A stretch of DNA of 30,761 nucleotides from CAYLMM01 sp964384825 (lineage in GTDB: Bacteria > Krumholzibacteriota > Krumholzibacteriia > LZORAL124-64-63): NCBI GenBank assembly GCA_964384825.1, contig CAYLMM010000034.1, positions 1 to 30,761 on the forward strand, written 5' to 3'. Position numbers and translations under genes: made by a program. Position 1 is the stretch's first letter, and each line of letters opens with the position of its first letter. The notes under the pieces are model-generated. The model did no database searches, was not told the DNA's origin, and was given only the letters and a program-made list of their open reading frames with translations. Positions 5,623-14,933 of the stretch are shown here, one piece after another.

Positions 5623-8600
5623 AGGTCGCCTCCACGCCAAGGCCCACGGTCTGGGTCACGAGATCGGTCTCGAAGGTCTTCGACCGGGAGTATATCAGAC
5701 GCACCGCCCCGGAGAGATTGCGGGTGATGTTGTAGCTCATGCGCGGGTTGACGCTGATGGTCGAGCGCCCGGTGGCCGTGTCGGATTCCTCCTCCCGGTC
5801 GCTGGTCGGCAGCCAGCGGTCGGTGGTGCTGCGGTTGTAGCTGATGTCCACGTCGAGATTCACGGTCGGGATGTTGCCCGGTTTGTAGAGCCCGAGCTTG
5901 GCCAGGAACCCCTCGGCCCTGAACGAATGCCGGATCTGCGTGCTGACGCTCATCTGCCGGCTCAGGGTGAGCGATCCGTTCTGCTCGGTCCTGTCCTTGA
6001 CGTGGCTCACGCTCACGGAGGCGGACAGCCCGCTGCGGAACGTCATGTTCAGGCGGGGCAGGATCGACACCGAGCGTTTCGGATTGTAGAACGTCTCGGT
6101 GTAGCCGCTGACCGACTTGGAGTACTTGTAGCCGAGGTTGAGGTTCGCCGAGCGCAGCCGGCCGTCCTCGCCGCCGCCGCCGAAGATGCCCCAGCGCTCG
6201 AGGCCCGACATCGACAGCTGCAGATCGGGCCAGTCCTGCTGCAGGCTCTTGGTCTCGAGCGAGCTGGTCGTCTGGGCCGACTCCACCCGCCGGAACTCGA
6301 CATCCAGGTTGGCGGTCCGCGCCAGCTTGAAGCCCGAGGAAAGCGACATGTTGCGGCTGTCCTTGAGCTGGCTGACGGCGTAGCTGGTGTCCGGCAGGTC
6401 CAGATGATCGAGCAGGCCGACCTTGTACCAGAACGAGGTGTTGCCGGTCATGCGGGTGTAGGCGCTCTGGGCCCGCTTCGAATACGAGAACTGCATCGGG
6501 TTGGTGTTGCGCAGCAGCTTCATCAGGGGCGTCAGGGGATTCGGGATCCTGACGCCGCCGCCCTGATCCTCCGCCGGCGCATCCTCCGCCAGCCCCCCCT
6601 CGCTCTGCTCCTCCCTTTCCCGGGCCGCTTCGAGCAGCGCCTTCTCCTCGAGGCGCAGCTTCTCGGCGTCGCTGAGATTCGCGTCGGACGCCGCGGTGTC
6701 GGCGGCGGCGCGGCCGGTCCGCCGGTTGCGCTGCTTGCGCTTGCGCTCGGTCTCGATCAGGGCGCGGCGCCGCGAATCGGACATCTTGTCGGTGCTGGGC
6801 AGGATGCTGTCGAAGAAATCGTCCAGCGGCAGGGTTCCGCGCAGGTTCCAGTCGCCGTTGTTGCTGACCGATCTGATGTTCTCCGGATCCCCGGGCTGCC
6901 GGATGCTGGGGCTGTGCGCGTTGCCGAAGCCGCCGTTGTAGGTGACGCTCGGCTTGATCTTCTGCAACGCCCGCAGGGCGCCCTGGACCGGCTTGAAGAT
7001 CACGAAGTCCGGCAGGCCGAGCTTCTTGGGCACCAGGAACTTCATCTGGACGCTCTGGGTGAATGTGTTCTCCTCGCCGATGTTCAGCCCCAGCAGCCAC
7101 CGCTCGCGGAAGAGATCGCGTTCGGAATTGACCGTGACCCCCACGTCCACGAAGGGCAGCAGGTTGTAATCGAGCGTACCCTTGAGGGTCCCCCGCCTGG
7201 TCTTGGTCGTGGGACGGTCCTCGAACTCCTCGGTGTCGGCGTAGTAGGTCTGCGACCGCGTCTGGGTGCCGCTGAAGTTCCCGCTGAGCGAGATCTTGTT
7301 CGGCAGCACCGCCACGCTCTTGACCACCGGCAGCTTGCCCAGGAACAGGTAGTCGCCGACGTGGTACTTGCCGGGAATGCGCAGGTCGTACGTGATCGAA
7401 CCGGTCAGCGACTTGCGGCGGGTCTTGTTCAGGGGCGAATCGGTTTCGGCCCGCGAACCGCTCAAGGAGAACGCCCAGGGATCGATCAGGTACCGCGCGG
7501 GCGCCCACTTGGAACTGGGATGCATCAGCCGCACCGAGAAGTTCTCGCGCTTGTCGATCGTCGACTGGTCGTTGCGCAGATCCTCGTCCAGGATCTCGAT
7601 GTCGCTGTTGGTCAGGTACTTGGGACGCTGGATTCCCACCTGGCGCCCCACGTTCACCGGCATGTTGAACCCCAGCAGGGGGATGAAGTCGTTGACCCTG
7701 AAGTTCGTGGAGAAGCTCCAGTCGGTGTCGGTGTAGCCCTTGCCGGCGTTCGAGTTCAGGCCGTGGAAGTCGGAATCGGTGCGCGACCAGTCGAAGTCGG
7801 CCCGGATCACGTCGGCCATGTTCAGGCTCATGGCGATCCGCTCGGCCATGCCCGACTCGCGCTTCACCTCGCGCAGCATGACGTCGTTGATGTAGAAGTA
7901 GCCGCTGGCCGAGACATCCTCGGCCCGGTTGTTGCCCACCACCACGTAGTACCGTTTGACGCGGCGCAGGTCGGGCGCGCCCACGACCCGCACCTGGTAG
8001 GGCTCGCCGGTGATCAGGTCGTGCACCTCGCCGAAGACCCAGCCCGTCCCGGGATCCACCTCGCCCAGCTTGGCGTTGCTCAGTTCGGCCACGTCGATCT
8101 TCAGCTCGCGCCAATCGATCCGGGCGCGGTCGCCGTCCTCGAAGCTGGTCGATACCTCGTAGTAGTTCAGCGTGTCGGCGCCGACGCGGAAGGCGATGTC
8201 GAGATCCGCCAGGGCCTGGTCCGGATTGTAGACGTACCAGGAGATGGTGTTGTAGGCGGTGTAGTCGTCGCCCTGGGTCGAGACGACCTTGCTCACCCGC
8301 ACCATGTGGTCCTTCTCCAGATCCTGGAAGTTGAGCACCATCGACTGCTCCTTCTCGGGGATCCGGTTCTCCTCGCGTACCGGGAACGGCGGCACGTAGT
8401 CGGGGTTCTCCTTGTTGTTGACCTCGCCGATGAAGAAATTCTCGTTCACCCCGCGGTCGGCCGGATCCACGATCTCCTCGTAGGGGGATTCGGCCGTCCC
8501 CACCCACCGGATCCCCTCGCGCTCCCAGCGGCTGCCCACGAACTTGATGTCCGAGAGCTGCAGCATGCGCTCGGCATCCCCGGGATCGGGCCTGACGTCC

Positions 8601-11600
8601 TCGAACCAAATCCGCACGTGGGTGACCGCCGCCAGGTTGGGCGTGGTGCCGGTCGTGCGCGGGAGCACCTCCAGGGCGTCGCCGAGGCGGACGCGGTACT
8701 TCCGCCAGGCCAGGCCCTTGGCGATGTTGTCGCCCATGATCGCCGAGTCGTAATCGCGCAGCACGTCGACCAGCGCCGAATCGGCGAGATCGATCCGCAG
8801 CGTGAAGAAGCCGTCCTTCTTGTCGAGGTTCGAATCGCCGTCCAGGTCCTCGGAATCCTCGCGGTTGTTGCCCGCGGTCCCGTTGATCCAGGGGTAGGGA
8901 TCGTCGGCGCCGACGTAGTCGGCGCTGAAGCGGTCCGCCGCCGGATCGTCGCCCAGGCCGGTGTCCTCGTCGATCATGAACACGCCGTTGCGGTCCCGGT
9001 CCTCCTGGTCGAAGGTGTCGAGGATCAACTCGCCGGAATCCGGATCCACCGGCCAGTAGAAATCCTCGTTGATGATCCCGAAGTCGAAGTGCAGGGTCCC
9101 CCGCCGCAGTTCGGGCACCGCCTCGAAGTCGTTGACCCAGAACTCCAGGAACTGGGCCTGGGTCAGGTCGACGCCGCTGCGCCCCATGCCCTTCATGACC
9201 CCGCCCCAGTCCTGCGGATCCCATTGCCCGTCGTCGGCCCGCATGAAGATCTGCAGCGACTGCTGGACCTCCCGGCCCTCCTGCTCCTTCAGGGTGGGAT
9301 TGAGGTAACGGCGCAGCACGTTCTCGCGCGGCAGGAACCAGCGCGTCGTCACGCGGTCGTCGGGCGCGAAAACGCGGTCGTCGGCGACCAGCGGGTTCTG
9401 CGCGTAGGCGGTGTCCTCGCCGTGGCGGGGCAGGCTGGCCTCCGACCAGGTGAGCCGGCTGACGGGCAGGACGTCGGAGGAGTCGATGCCCTCGAAGTCC
9501 TCGAGGTAGACCTTGTTCTGGGTGTTGGGGTTGGGGAAGCTCATGGCCACCTCCCCGTTGACCTGCACCGTGCTCTCCCGCTCGCTGTCGACACGGCTGA
9601 TGAAGTTCGCCACGTGGGTCAGGAAGTACGGCTTGGCGGTCAGCTGCCCGTTGATGTTGCCGACCAGTGTCCGGCTCGGCTCCTCGCCCAGCTTGGGCTT
9701 GTAGCCGACGATGCTGTTGGTCTCGTAGAGCCAGGTCGTCGACAGCCGGTTCTGCTCGCCCAGATCGTAGCCCAGGTTGAATCCCAGCAGGTTGCTGTTG
9801 CCGCCGCCGAGGAAGGGCGCGTACTGGTAGTTCACCGAGATCTGCGAGTCGGGGGTCATCGAGCTGGCCTTGTCCCCCTTCAGGGTGATCTCGCCGAAGA
9901 GGTAGTCGATCTCGTAGTCCACGTCCCGCACCAGGGTCTGCCCGTCGAGGATCACCGTCTCGGATCCCTCCTCGATGTTCGAGGCCCCGAGGTTGAAGGA
10001 GCTGGAGGCCGCCGCGTGCGCCGCGACCAGCAGGAACTTGGTGCCCTTGGCGAGGTCCTGCTCGGTCGTGGCCGGATCGTAGATCTCGGGCATCAGGTTG
10101 CTGCTGAGGAACGACCGGGCGAAGACGAAGTCGTCGGAGTCGGCGTAGCCCCGGTAGACCGTGCTGTCGGCGGCGAAGGGGAAAGGCAGGTTCAGCGGGA
10201 ACATCAGCAGGCCGTCCTGCAGCTTGAAGATGTCCGGATCGTTGCCGTCGGCGACGTCGTCGTGGCCCGGGGCGCCGACGGCGTCGACCTGGTCGAGGCC
10301 GAAGATGCGGAACCATTCCAGCCGGCTGCCCGCCCCGGAGAAATCGAGGTCGAGATTGGGGAAATCGGTCGGGGTGTTGGCCTCGATCCGGAACTCGAAG
10401 GTCTCGGGATCGATGTTCGACCCGCCCAGCGGATAGATGTTCCTCAGGACGTACTGCCAGGTGTAGGGCTCGGGATCCTGGGGCTTGAGCAGCTTCATCC
10501 GGTAGTACTTCGTTCCGGCCTCGCCCGGCCCGATCTCGACCCGCGAATCCTCGTCCTGGTTGGGGAAATCGCCGACGCGGTAGACCCTTTCGCCGGCCGC
10601 GTCGATCACGTCGTAGATGACCGCCAGGATGTCGCTGCGCCCGTATTCGTTGCGCAGGTCGACCGCCACCACGTTGCCGTCGATGTCGGTCAAGAGGTCG
10701 AACTGCACCGGCCGCCAGATGTCGCCGTACTCGAAGGCGATGTCGGTGGGCGTCTCGAGCTGGTCGTTCAGCCAGATCCGATAGGCGTTGTCCCAGACGC
10801 CGGCCGTATCCAGAACGGCCACCACGTTGCGGATGTCGCCGGTCTGCTGGGTGACGCTTCCCATGAACCGGAAGATCTGCACGGTGTTCAGATCGATCGT
10901 GGTCCCGGCGGGCCGGCCCGGGAAATCGGGCTCGTAGAAGGCCGAAACCAGCGGATCCGAGGGCTGCAGATCCAGGCGGAAGAACCGGTTGTTCAGATAG
11001 CGCCACGCCTCGATGACGTGGTCGCTGAGCGTGCCGCCCTTGCTGTTGAACTGCTTCGAGGCGCTCTCGGCCTCCTGCTTGCTGGCCACAACCGTGAAAT
11101 CGGCCCGGCCGACCTGGCCGGTCACCTTGACGCCGAAGAGCCCCGACTTGTTCGAGCTGTAGCCCAGCAGGGCGCTTCCCGGCAGGGTCAGGCCGACGTC
11201 GCCGGTCTCGATGGTCTGGATGACCTCGTCCTCGGTCCCCTGGTAGGTCAGGCGGATCTTGGTGGCCTCCGGGCCCATCGCCTCGCTGTTGTGGTCGACC
11301 TCGATGAAGATCTTCTCGCCGATCTGGCCCGACAGGTTCAGCTGCAGCTGCTGCTCCATGTCCAGCGACGGGAAGAGGCTCTGCGACTTGCGCGTCTCGG
11401 TCGGGGTGAACCGGTTGCTGGTGGTCGTCTCGCCGGAGATCGAGATGTGTTCGCGGCCCGAGATCTTGATGTTGGTCTTTTCGCCCCGGCCGATGATCTT
11501 CTCCAGGGTCCGCGGCAGCTTGATCGGGATGGTCAGGTTGATCAGGCCGCCGCCGGCCGTGCCGACCATGCCTGCGGATCCGATGTCGAGCATCCGGGCG

Positions 11601-12157
11601 TAGGCCGTCCGGGCGAGCACCGCGCGGCGGCGGGCCACGGCGGAGCCGACGTCGTCGATGAACAGATCGACCAGCGGATCGTCCACCGGGCGGGGCGGGT
11701 ACCACAGGAAACCGCCGGGCAGTTCCTGGGCGGACTGGAACAGGAAGAACGATTCGGGGTACCTGAATACGGTTTCGACGCCGAAGCTTCCGCCGGTCTC
11801 GACCAGCGTGATCATGCGCGAGGGATCGTAATCGATCAGCCGGTGGCTGCGCTCGCGCATCAGCCGGCCGAGATCAGCCTCGACGGGCCCCGCCGTCGGA
11901 TCGATCCCCTGGGCGAGCAGCTTCTCGCGCAGGATGATCCTGTCGACTCCCAGCAGCCGCGGATTGTCGGTCCCGCGCAGCAGGGGATCGAGACCCGGCA
12001 GGATCAGCCCTTCGAGATCCGGATCGGCATGGACCGCCGGCGCCAGGAAAACGACCAGGGCCGCCAGGAGCCCCCAGAAGGAGGCGAAGGCCCGTCCGCC
12101 GGACGATCGGAGATGGCAGCCCCGGCGACGGGGAAAAATTCCCTGGCTGTCGTTCAC
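5612..12157 (-). CDS. sprA: SprA-like giant outer-membrane protein (type IX secretion / gliding)
   Basis: SprA is the very large beta-barrel through which type IX secretion substrates cross the outer membrane in Bacteroidota. The protein has 2181 residues, close to the ~2400 of Flavobacterium SprA. Residues 1-44 are a signal peptide ending in AVHA. Around 205-365 lies the conserved N-terminal motif region: INLTIPIKLPRTLEKIIGRG, EKIFIEVDHNSE, EDEVIQTIETGDVGLTLPG and SGLFGVKVTGQVG. The middle has EDFEGIDSS and repeated beta-strand patterns. Residues ~1785-1865 form a charged Arg/Glu-rich segment, and the chain ends in Phe (VGLGVEATFVF), as barrel proteins do. The start is GTG at 12157 with GGGAG 8 nt upstream. 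It is divergent from lptF and overlaps the cyclotransferase gene downstream. No other type IX genes are in the window. Family call secure; secretion role inferred. Confidence 0.93.
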   Translation of the reverse strand: MNDSQGIFPRRRGCHLRSSGGRAFASFWGLLAALVVFLAPAVHADPDLEGLILPGLDPLLRGTDNPRLLGVDRIILREKLLAQGIDPTAGPVEADLGRLMRERSHRLIDYDPSRMITLVETGGSFGVETVFRYPESFFLFQSAQELPGGFLWYPPRPVDDPLVDLFIDDVGSAVARRRAVLARTAYARMLDIGSAGMVGTAGGGLINLTIPIKLPRTLEKIIGRGEKTNIKISGREHISISGETTTSNRFTPTETRKSQSLFPSLDMEQQLQLNLSGQIGEKIFIEVDHNSEAMGPEATKIRLTYQGTEDEVIQTIETGDVGLTLPGSALLGYSSNKSGLFGVKVTGQVGRADFTVVASKQEAESASKQFNSKGGTLSDHVIEAWRYLNNRFFRLDLQPSDPLVSAFYEPDFPGRPAGTTIDLNTVQIFRFMGSVTQQTGDIRNVVAVLDTAGVWDNAYRIWLNDQLETPTDIAFEYGDIWRPVQFDLLTDIDGNVVAVDLRNEYGRSDILAVIYDVIDAAGERVYRVGDFPNQDEDSRVEIGPGEAGTKYYRMKLLKPQDPEPYTWQYVLRNIYPLGGSNIDPETFEFRIEANTPTDFPNLDLDFSGAGSRLEWFRIFGLDQVDAVGAPGHDDVADGNDPDIFKLQDGLLMFPLNLPFPFAADSTVYRGYADSDDFVFARSFLSSNLMPEIYDPATTEQDLAKGTKFLLVAAHAAASSSFNLGASNIEEGSETVILDGQTLVRDVDYEIDYLFGEITLKGDKASSMTPDSQISVNYQYAPFLGGGNSNLLGFNLGYDLGEQNRLSTTWLYETNSIVGYKPKLGEEPSRTLVGNINGQLTAKPYFLTHVANFISRVDSERESTVQVNGEVAMSFPNPNTQNKVYLEDFEGIDSSDVLPVSRLTWSEASLPRHGEDTAYAQNPLVADDRVFAPDDRVTTRWFLPRENVLRRYLNPTLKEQEGREVQQSLQIFMRADDGQWDPQDWGGVMKGMGRSGVDLTQAQFLEFWVNDFEAVPELRRGTLHFDFGIINEDFYWPVDPDSGELILDTFDQEDRDRNGVFMIDEDTGLGDDPAADRFSADYVGADDPYPWINGTAGNNREDSEDLDGDSNLDKKDGFFTLRIDLADSALVDVLRDYDSAIMGDNIAKGLAWRKYRVRLGDALEVLPRTTGTTPNLAAVTHVRIWFEDVRPDPGDAERMLQLSDIKFVGSRWEREGIRWVGTAESPYEEIVDPADRGVNENFFIGEVNNKENPDYVPPFPVREENRIPEKEQSMVLNFQDLEKDHMVRVSKVVSTQGDDYTAYNTISWYVYNPDQALADLDIAFRVGADTLNYYEVSTSFEDGDRARIDWRELKIDVAELSNAKLGEVDPGTGWVFGEVHDLITGEPYQVRVVGAPDLRRVKRYYVVVGNNRAEDVSASGYFYINDVMLREVKRESGMAERIAMSLNMADVIRADFDWSRTDSDFHGLNSNAGKGYTDTDWSFSTNFRVNDFIPLLGFNMPVNVGRQVGIQRPKYLTNSDIEILDEDLRNDQSTIDKRENFSVRLMHPSSKWAPARYLIDPWAFSLSGSRAETDSPLNKTRRKSLTGSITYDLRIPGKYHVGDYLFLGKLPVVKSVAVLPNKISLSGNFSGTQTRSQTYYADTEEFEDRPTTKTRRGTLKGTLDYNLLPFVDVGVTVNSERDLFRERWLLGLNIGEENTFTQSVQMKFLVPKKLGLPDFVIFKPVQGALRALQKIKPSVTYNGGFGNAHSPSIRQPGDPENIRSVSNNGDWNLRGTLPLDDFFDSILPSTDKMSDSRRRALIETERKRKQRNRRTGRAAADTAASDANLSDAEKLRLEEKALLEAAREREEQSEGGLAEDAPAEDQGGGVRIPNPLTPLMKLLRNTNPMQFSYSKRAQSAYTRMTGNTSFWYKVGLLDHLDLPDTSYAVSQLKDSRNMSLSSGFKLARTANLDVEFRRVESAQTTSSLETKSLQQDWPDLQLSMSGLERWGIFGGGGEDGRLRSANLNLGYKYSKSVSGYTETFYNPKRSVSILPRLNMTFRSGLSASVSVSHVKDRTEQNGSLTLSRQMSVSTQIRHSFRAEGFLAKLGLYKPGNIPTVNLDVDISYNRSTTDRWLPTSDREEESDTATGRSTISVNPRMSYNITRNLSGAVRLIYSRSKTFETDLVTQTVGLGVEATFVF

Positions 12158-12204
12158 TGACGCATCTCCCGATCCTTTTGCGGCATGACGATTCGTTCTG
12201 AAGA

Positions 12205-12233
12205 TTGTCGCGGGCGGTCTTTCTCCCTATACT
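12205..12233 (+). promoter_or_regulatory. Sigma70-type promoter of lptF-lptG
   Basis: TTGTCG (12205-12210) and TATACT (12228-12233) are separated by exactly 17 nt and match consensus at 4/6 and 5/6. The start of transcription would be near 12240, leaving a leader of about 90 nt to the lptF ATG. On the other strand of the same AT-rich patch (TTCGCG, 18 nt, TATAGG) a weaker promoter could serve sprA, but I cannot support it well. Confidence 0.6.
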
Positions 12234-12269
12234 CCGCCCCGGGACTCGGCGCGAACAGCGATACGACGT

Positions 12270-12294
12270 CCCCGAAAGGGGTCATGTTGACCCC
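12270..12294 (+). promoter_or_regulatory. Two mutually exclusive hairpins in the lptF leader
   Basis: CCCC-GAAA-GGGG (12270-12281) forms a short stem with a GNRA-type tetraloop. The same GGGG begins GGGGTCATGTTGACCCC (12278-12294), a perfect 7-bp inverted repeat around TGT. Both stems need 12278-12281, so only one can form in RNA. As DNA, the 17-bp palindrome is also a plausible operator just downstream of the promoter. The region separates the divergent sprA and lptF genes. Confidence 0.45.
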
Positions 12295-12327
12295 GCCCGG
12301 TGACATCCGGACCTCCAGGAGAAGACG

Positions 12328-13725
12328 ATGCGCCTGCTACATAGACACCTGCTGCAAGCTGCGGCCGGGCCGTTCTTCTTCGGCTTCTTCGTGATCACCT
12401 TCGTCCTGATCATCGACGTACTGTTCCGATACGTCGAACTCTTCGTCAGCAAGGGGATCCCGTTCACGATGGCCACCGAGGTGCTGCTGCTGAGCCTGGG
12501 ACACACGTTTGCATTATCCATACCAATGGCCGTGCTGATCGGTGTCCTGATGGGGGTGGGGCAACTCGCGGCCGATCACGAAATTACGGCGATGAAGGCC
12601 AGCGGCATCGGCCTGTACAGCATCCTGAAGCCCCTTCTGGGCGGGGCCCTGCTGGTGGCCATGGCGCTGACCGCTTACAACCACTTCGTCTATCCCGAGT
12701 CGAACCACAGGCTAGCCAACCTGCTCTACGAGATCAACCACAAACGGCCGATGATGGAGATCCGCGAGCAGATGTTCACCGAGATGAACGACAAGACCAC
12801 GATCTACGTCGGGGCCAAGGACGAGAAGACCAACCGGATCGAGGGCGTGGTGATCCTCGAGAAGGACAGCCCCGCCGACCTCTCCCCCACCCTGACGACG
12901 GCCGACTGGGGATTGATCGTGCCGCGGCTCGATGACAACGCCCTGCTGATCGAACTGCACGACGGGGAGATCCACGATCTGCCCGACGACCAGGATCTGG
13001 GCACCTACGACATCACCCGCTTCTCGCAGCACAACCTGTATCTGCGCGACGTTTCGCGCGACGCGGCCTCCAGCGAGCGGCGCCACCGCAGCGACCGCGA
13101 GATGAATCTGGTCGATCTGATGGCCGCCGGCCGCCGGGAGCAGGCCAACCGGATGAATTCCTATGCCCGCGCGTCGCGTTCGGCCGCGGACCATACCGAG
13201 CGCCAGTGGTCGCTGCTCGACCCGGAGCTGCGCCAGCCCCTGATCGGCGCCGGCCGCCGCCCCGGCGCCCGGGTCACTCCCGACCAGAGGGTCGGGCTGG
13301 TCAAGGGAACCCGCGCCGAGCTCGACAGGACCATCAACACCATCCGCCACCAGCAGCAGATCGCCGGCAAGTACCGCAAGGAAGAGAACAAGTTCATGGT
13401 GGAATTCCACAAGAAGTTCGCCATCCCCTTCGCCTGCGTCGTGTTCGTGCTGCTGGGGCTGCCGATGGCCGTGACGACCGCCCGCAGCGGCCGCGGCGTT
13501 TCGGTGAGCCTTGCCCTGCTGTGCTATCTCGTGTACTACATCTTCCTGATGGGAGGCGAGAAGCTGGCCGACCGCGGCCGCCTCGACCCCTTCCTCGCCA
13601 TGTGGATGGCGAACATCATTTTGACGGCCGTCGCGATCCCCATCCTGGTCCGGACCGTGCGCGAGTCGACGCTCTTCGCGTTCCTGCACCGTCCGAAAGC
13701 GGACGAAACGGAGACATCCTCCTGA
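12328..13725 (+). CDS. lptF: LPS export permease LptF (YjgP/YjgQ family)
   Basis: LptF pairs with LptG to form the inner-membrane permease that, powered by LptB, lifts LPS out of the membrane toward the LptC/LptA bridge. The protein has 465 residues. N-terminal transmembrane segments lie at about 10-32 (LQAAAGPFFFGFFVITFVLI), 50-80 and 95-120, a large periplasmic jellyroll-like region at about 130-350, and C-terminal membrane segments after FHKKFAIPFACVVFVLLG. The motif HKKFAIPFACVVFVLLGLP is characteristic of the family. At 465 residues it is longer than the usual 360-400; the extra length lies in a charged stretch before FHKK. ATG at 12328 has AGGAG 6 nt upstream. The stop overlaps the lptG start by one base (TGATG). 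Confidence 0.94.
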   Translation: MRLLHRHLLQAAAGPFFFGFFVITFVLIIDVLFRYVELFVSKGIPFTMATEVLLLSLGHTFALSIPMAVLIGVLMGVGQLAADHEITAMKASGIGLYSILKPLLGGALLVAMALTAYNHFVYPESNHRLANLLYEINHKRPMMEIREQMFTEMNDKTTIYVGAKDEKTNRIEGVVILEKDSPADLSPTLTTADWGLIVPRLDDNALLIELHDGEIHDLPDDQDLGTYDITRFSQHNLYLRDVSRDAASSERRHRSDREMNLVDLMAAGRREQANRMNSYARASRSAADHTERQWSLLDPELRQPLIGAGRRPGARVTPDQRVGLVKGTRAELDRTINTIRHQQQIAGKYRKEENKFMVEFHKKFAIPFACVVFVLLGLPMAVTTARSGRGVSVSLALLCYLVYYIFLMGGEKLADRGRLDPFLAMWMANIILTAVAIPILVRTVRESTLFAFLHRPKADETETSS

Positions 13726-14798
13726 TGGGCCTGATCCACCGATTCCTGCTGTCCAGCTTCCTGCGCATCCTGGGCTCGACCCTGGTCGGAGCCCTGATCC
13801 TGTTCACGCTGGTGGACATGCTCGACCACATGGGCAGCTTCCTGGACAACGGCGCCACGATCGGCATGATGGGGCGGTACTACCTGTACAAGGTGCCCTG
13901 GATCATCGACACGGTGCTGCCGATCGCGATGCTCATGGCGACGCTGTTCACCGTGGGCTCGATGGCGCGCTACTACGAATTGACGGCCCTGTTCACCGCG
14001 GGGCGTTCGCTGCTGCAGGTCACACGGCCCCTGCTGGTGCTGGCCTGCCTGACCTCGATCTTCTCGCTGGCCTTCAGCGAATTCGTGCTGCCGGCCGCGA
14101 ACACGGCCAGCCGGCGGGTGTGGGAGGTCGAGGTCCATCGCAAGCCCGACCGGACGCTGCCGACGTCGGACGTGGCTTTGACCGGGGACGACGGCCGGAT
14201 CTACTACGCCCGGACCTACCTGCCGGCCACCGACCAGATCAAGGGCATCCGCATCCACGGCTTCGACGGCGCCGAAGTCGTCGAGCGGTACGACGCGCGC
14301 ATGGCCGAGTGGGTCGACGGGCAATGGCTGCTGCGCGACGGCTCGCACCGGACCTTCACCGGCGGCCGGGAGAAGATCGAGACATTCACCGAGCTGCGCT
14401 CCGGCCTCGCGGGCGTGACCCCCGAGACCTTCCACACCAAGCGCGTGCGCCCGGAGAACATGAACGCCCGGCAGCTGCGCCAGCGGATCCGGACCCTGCG
14501 TCGGGGCGGAAACGATTCCATGGGCTACGAGGTCGACCTGCAGTTCAAGCTGGCCTTCCCGGTCGTGCACGTGATCGTGGTGTTCCTGGGCATCCTGCTG
14601 GCTTCCGGGCCCCGCAAGACGACGATCGCCTCGGGCTTCGGCTGGACCATCCTGATCAGTTTCGGATACTACCTGTGCATGAATTTCGGCCGGGCCCTGG
14701 GCCACAGCGGGGCGCTGCCGCCGATCCCTGCCGCCTGGGTGGGAAATATCGCCTACATGGCCATCGGCGGGATCCTCTTCGTGAAAGCCCGGCGTTGA
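13725..14798 (+). CDS. lptG: LPS export permease LptG (YjgP/YjgQ family)
   Basis: Second half of the LptFG permease, 357 residues. It starts MGLIHRFLLSSFLRILGSTL, with a membrane segment at about 10-33, another around 63-85 (IDTVLPIAMLMATLFTVGSM) and a third near 100-120. A periplasmic domain at about 130-255 is followed by LQFKLAFPVVHVIVVFLGIL, the family's conserved fourth segment, and two more helices ending in VGNIAYMAIGGILFVKARR. The ATG is the one overlapping the lptF TGA; the frame is open much further upstream, but that part runs in the wrong frame through lptF and is not coding. Translational coupling keeps LptF and LptG stoichiometric. Length and topology are normal. Confidence 0.93.
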   Translation: MGLIHRFLLSSFLRILGSTLVGALILFTLVDMLDHMGSFLDNGATIGMMGRYYLYKVPWIIDTVLPIAMLMATLFTVGSMARYYELTALFTAGRSLLQVTRPLLVLACLTSIFSLAFSEFVLPAANTASRRVWEVEVHRKPDRTLPTSDVALTGDDGRIYYARTYLPATDQIKGIRIHGFDGAEVVERYDARMAEWVDGQWLLRDGSHRTFTGGREKIETFTELRSGLAGVTPETFHTKRVRPENMNARQLRQRIRTLRRGGNDSMGYEVDLQFKLAFPVVHVIVVFLGILLASGPRKTTIASGFGWTILISFGYYLCMNFGRALGHSGALPPIPAAWVGNIAYMAIGGILFVKARR

Positions 14799-14815
14799 GC
14801 GTCCGCCGGACGCTC
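14797..14815 (+). other. Hairpin at the lptG stop codon
   Basis: GAGCGTCC-GCC-GGACGCTC is a perfect 8-bp stem with a 3-nt loop that begins inside the lptG TGA. It lacks a T-run, so it is more likely an mRNA 3'-end stabiliser or a weak stop signal than an intrinsic terminator. The rest of the 135-bp gap to the next gene contains an imperfect GC-rich inverted repeat near 14870-14900 and a weak promoter-like pair, TTGCTT / TAACTT with 17-nt spacing, around 14825-14853. Confidence 0.4.
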
Positions 14816-14933
14816 CAACCACCTCTTGCTTCCGGTCAACCCACGTTGTAACTTGAGACAGTTCTTGCCGCGGGAGGACCCCGTCCGGGTTCCCCGCGTT
14901 CAGACCCCAGACTAGACGACGGAGCTGTTTTCC

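Noticed and set aside
5333..12160. A very long open frame on the plus strand opposite sprA (over 2200 codons).
   Set aside because: It mirrors sprA codon for codon, is low-complexity in Leu, Val, Arg, Gly and Asp, and has no domain. Long antisense frames are expected in high-G+C genes.
12185..12394. Small plus-strand frame across the lptF leader.
   Set aside because: It overlaps the promoter and the lptF start in another frame and has no recognisable protein features.
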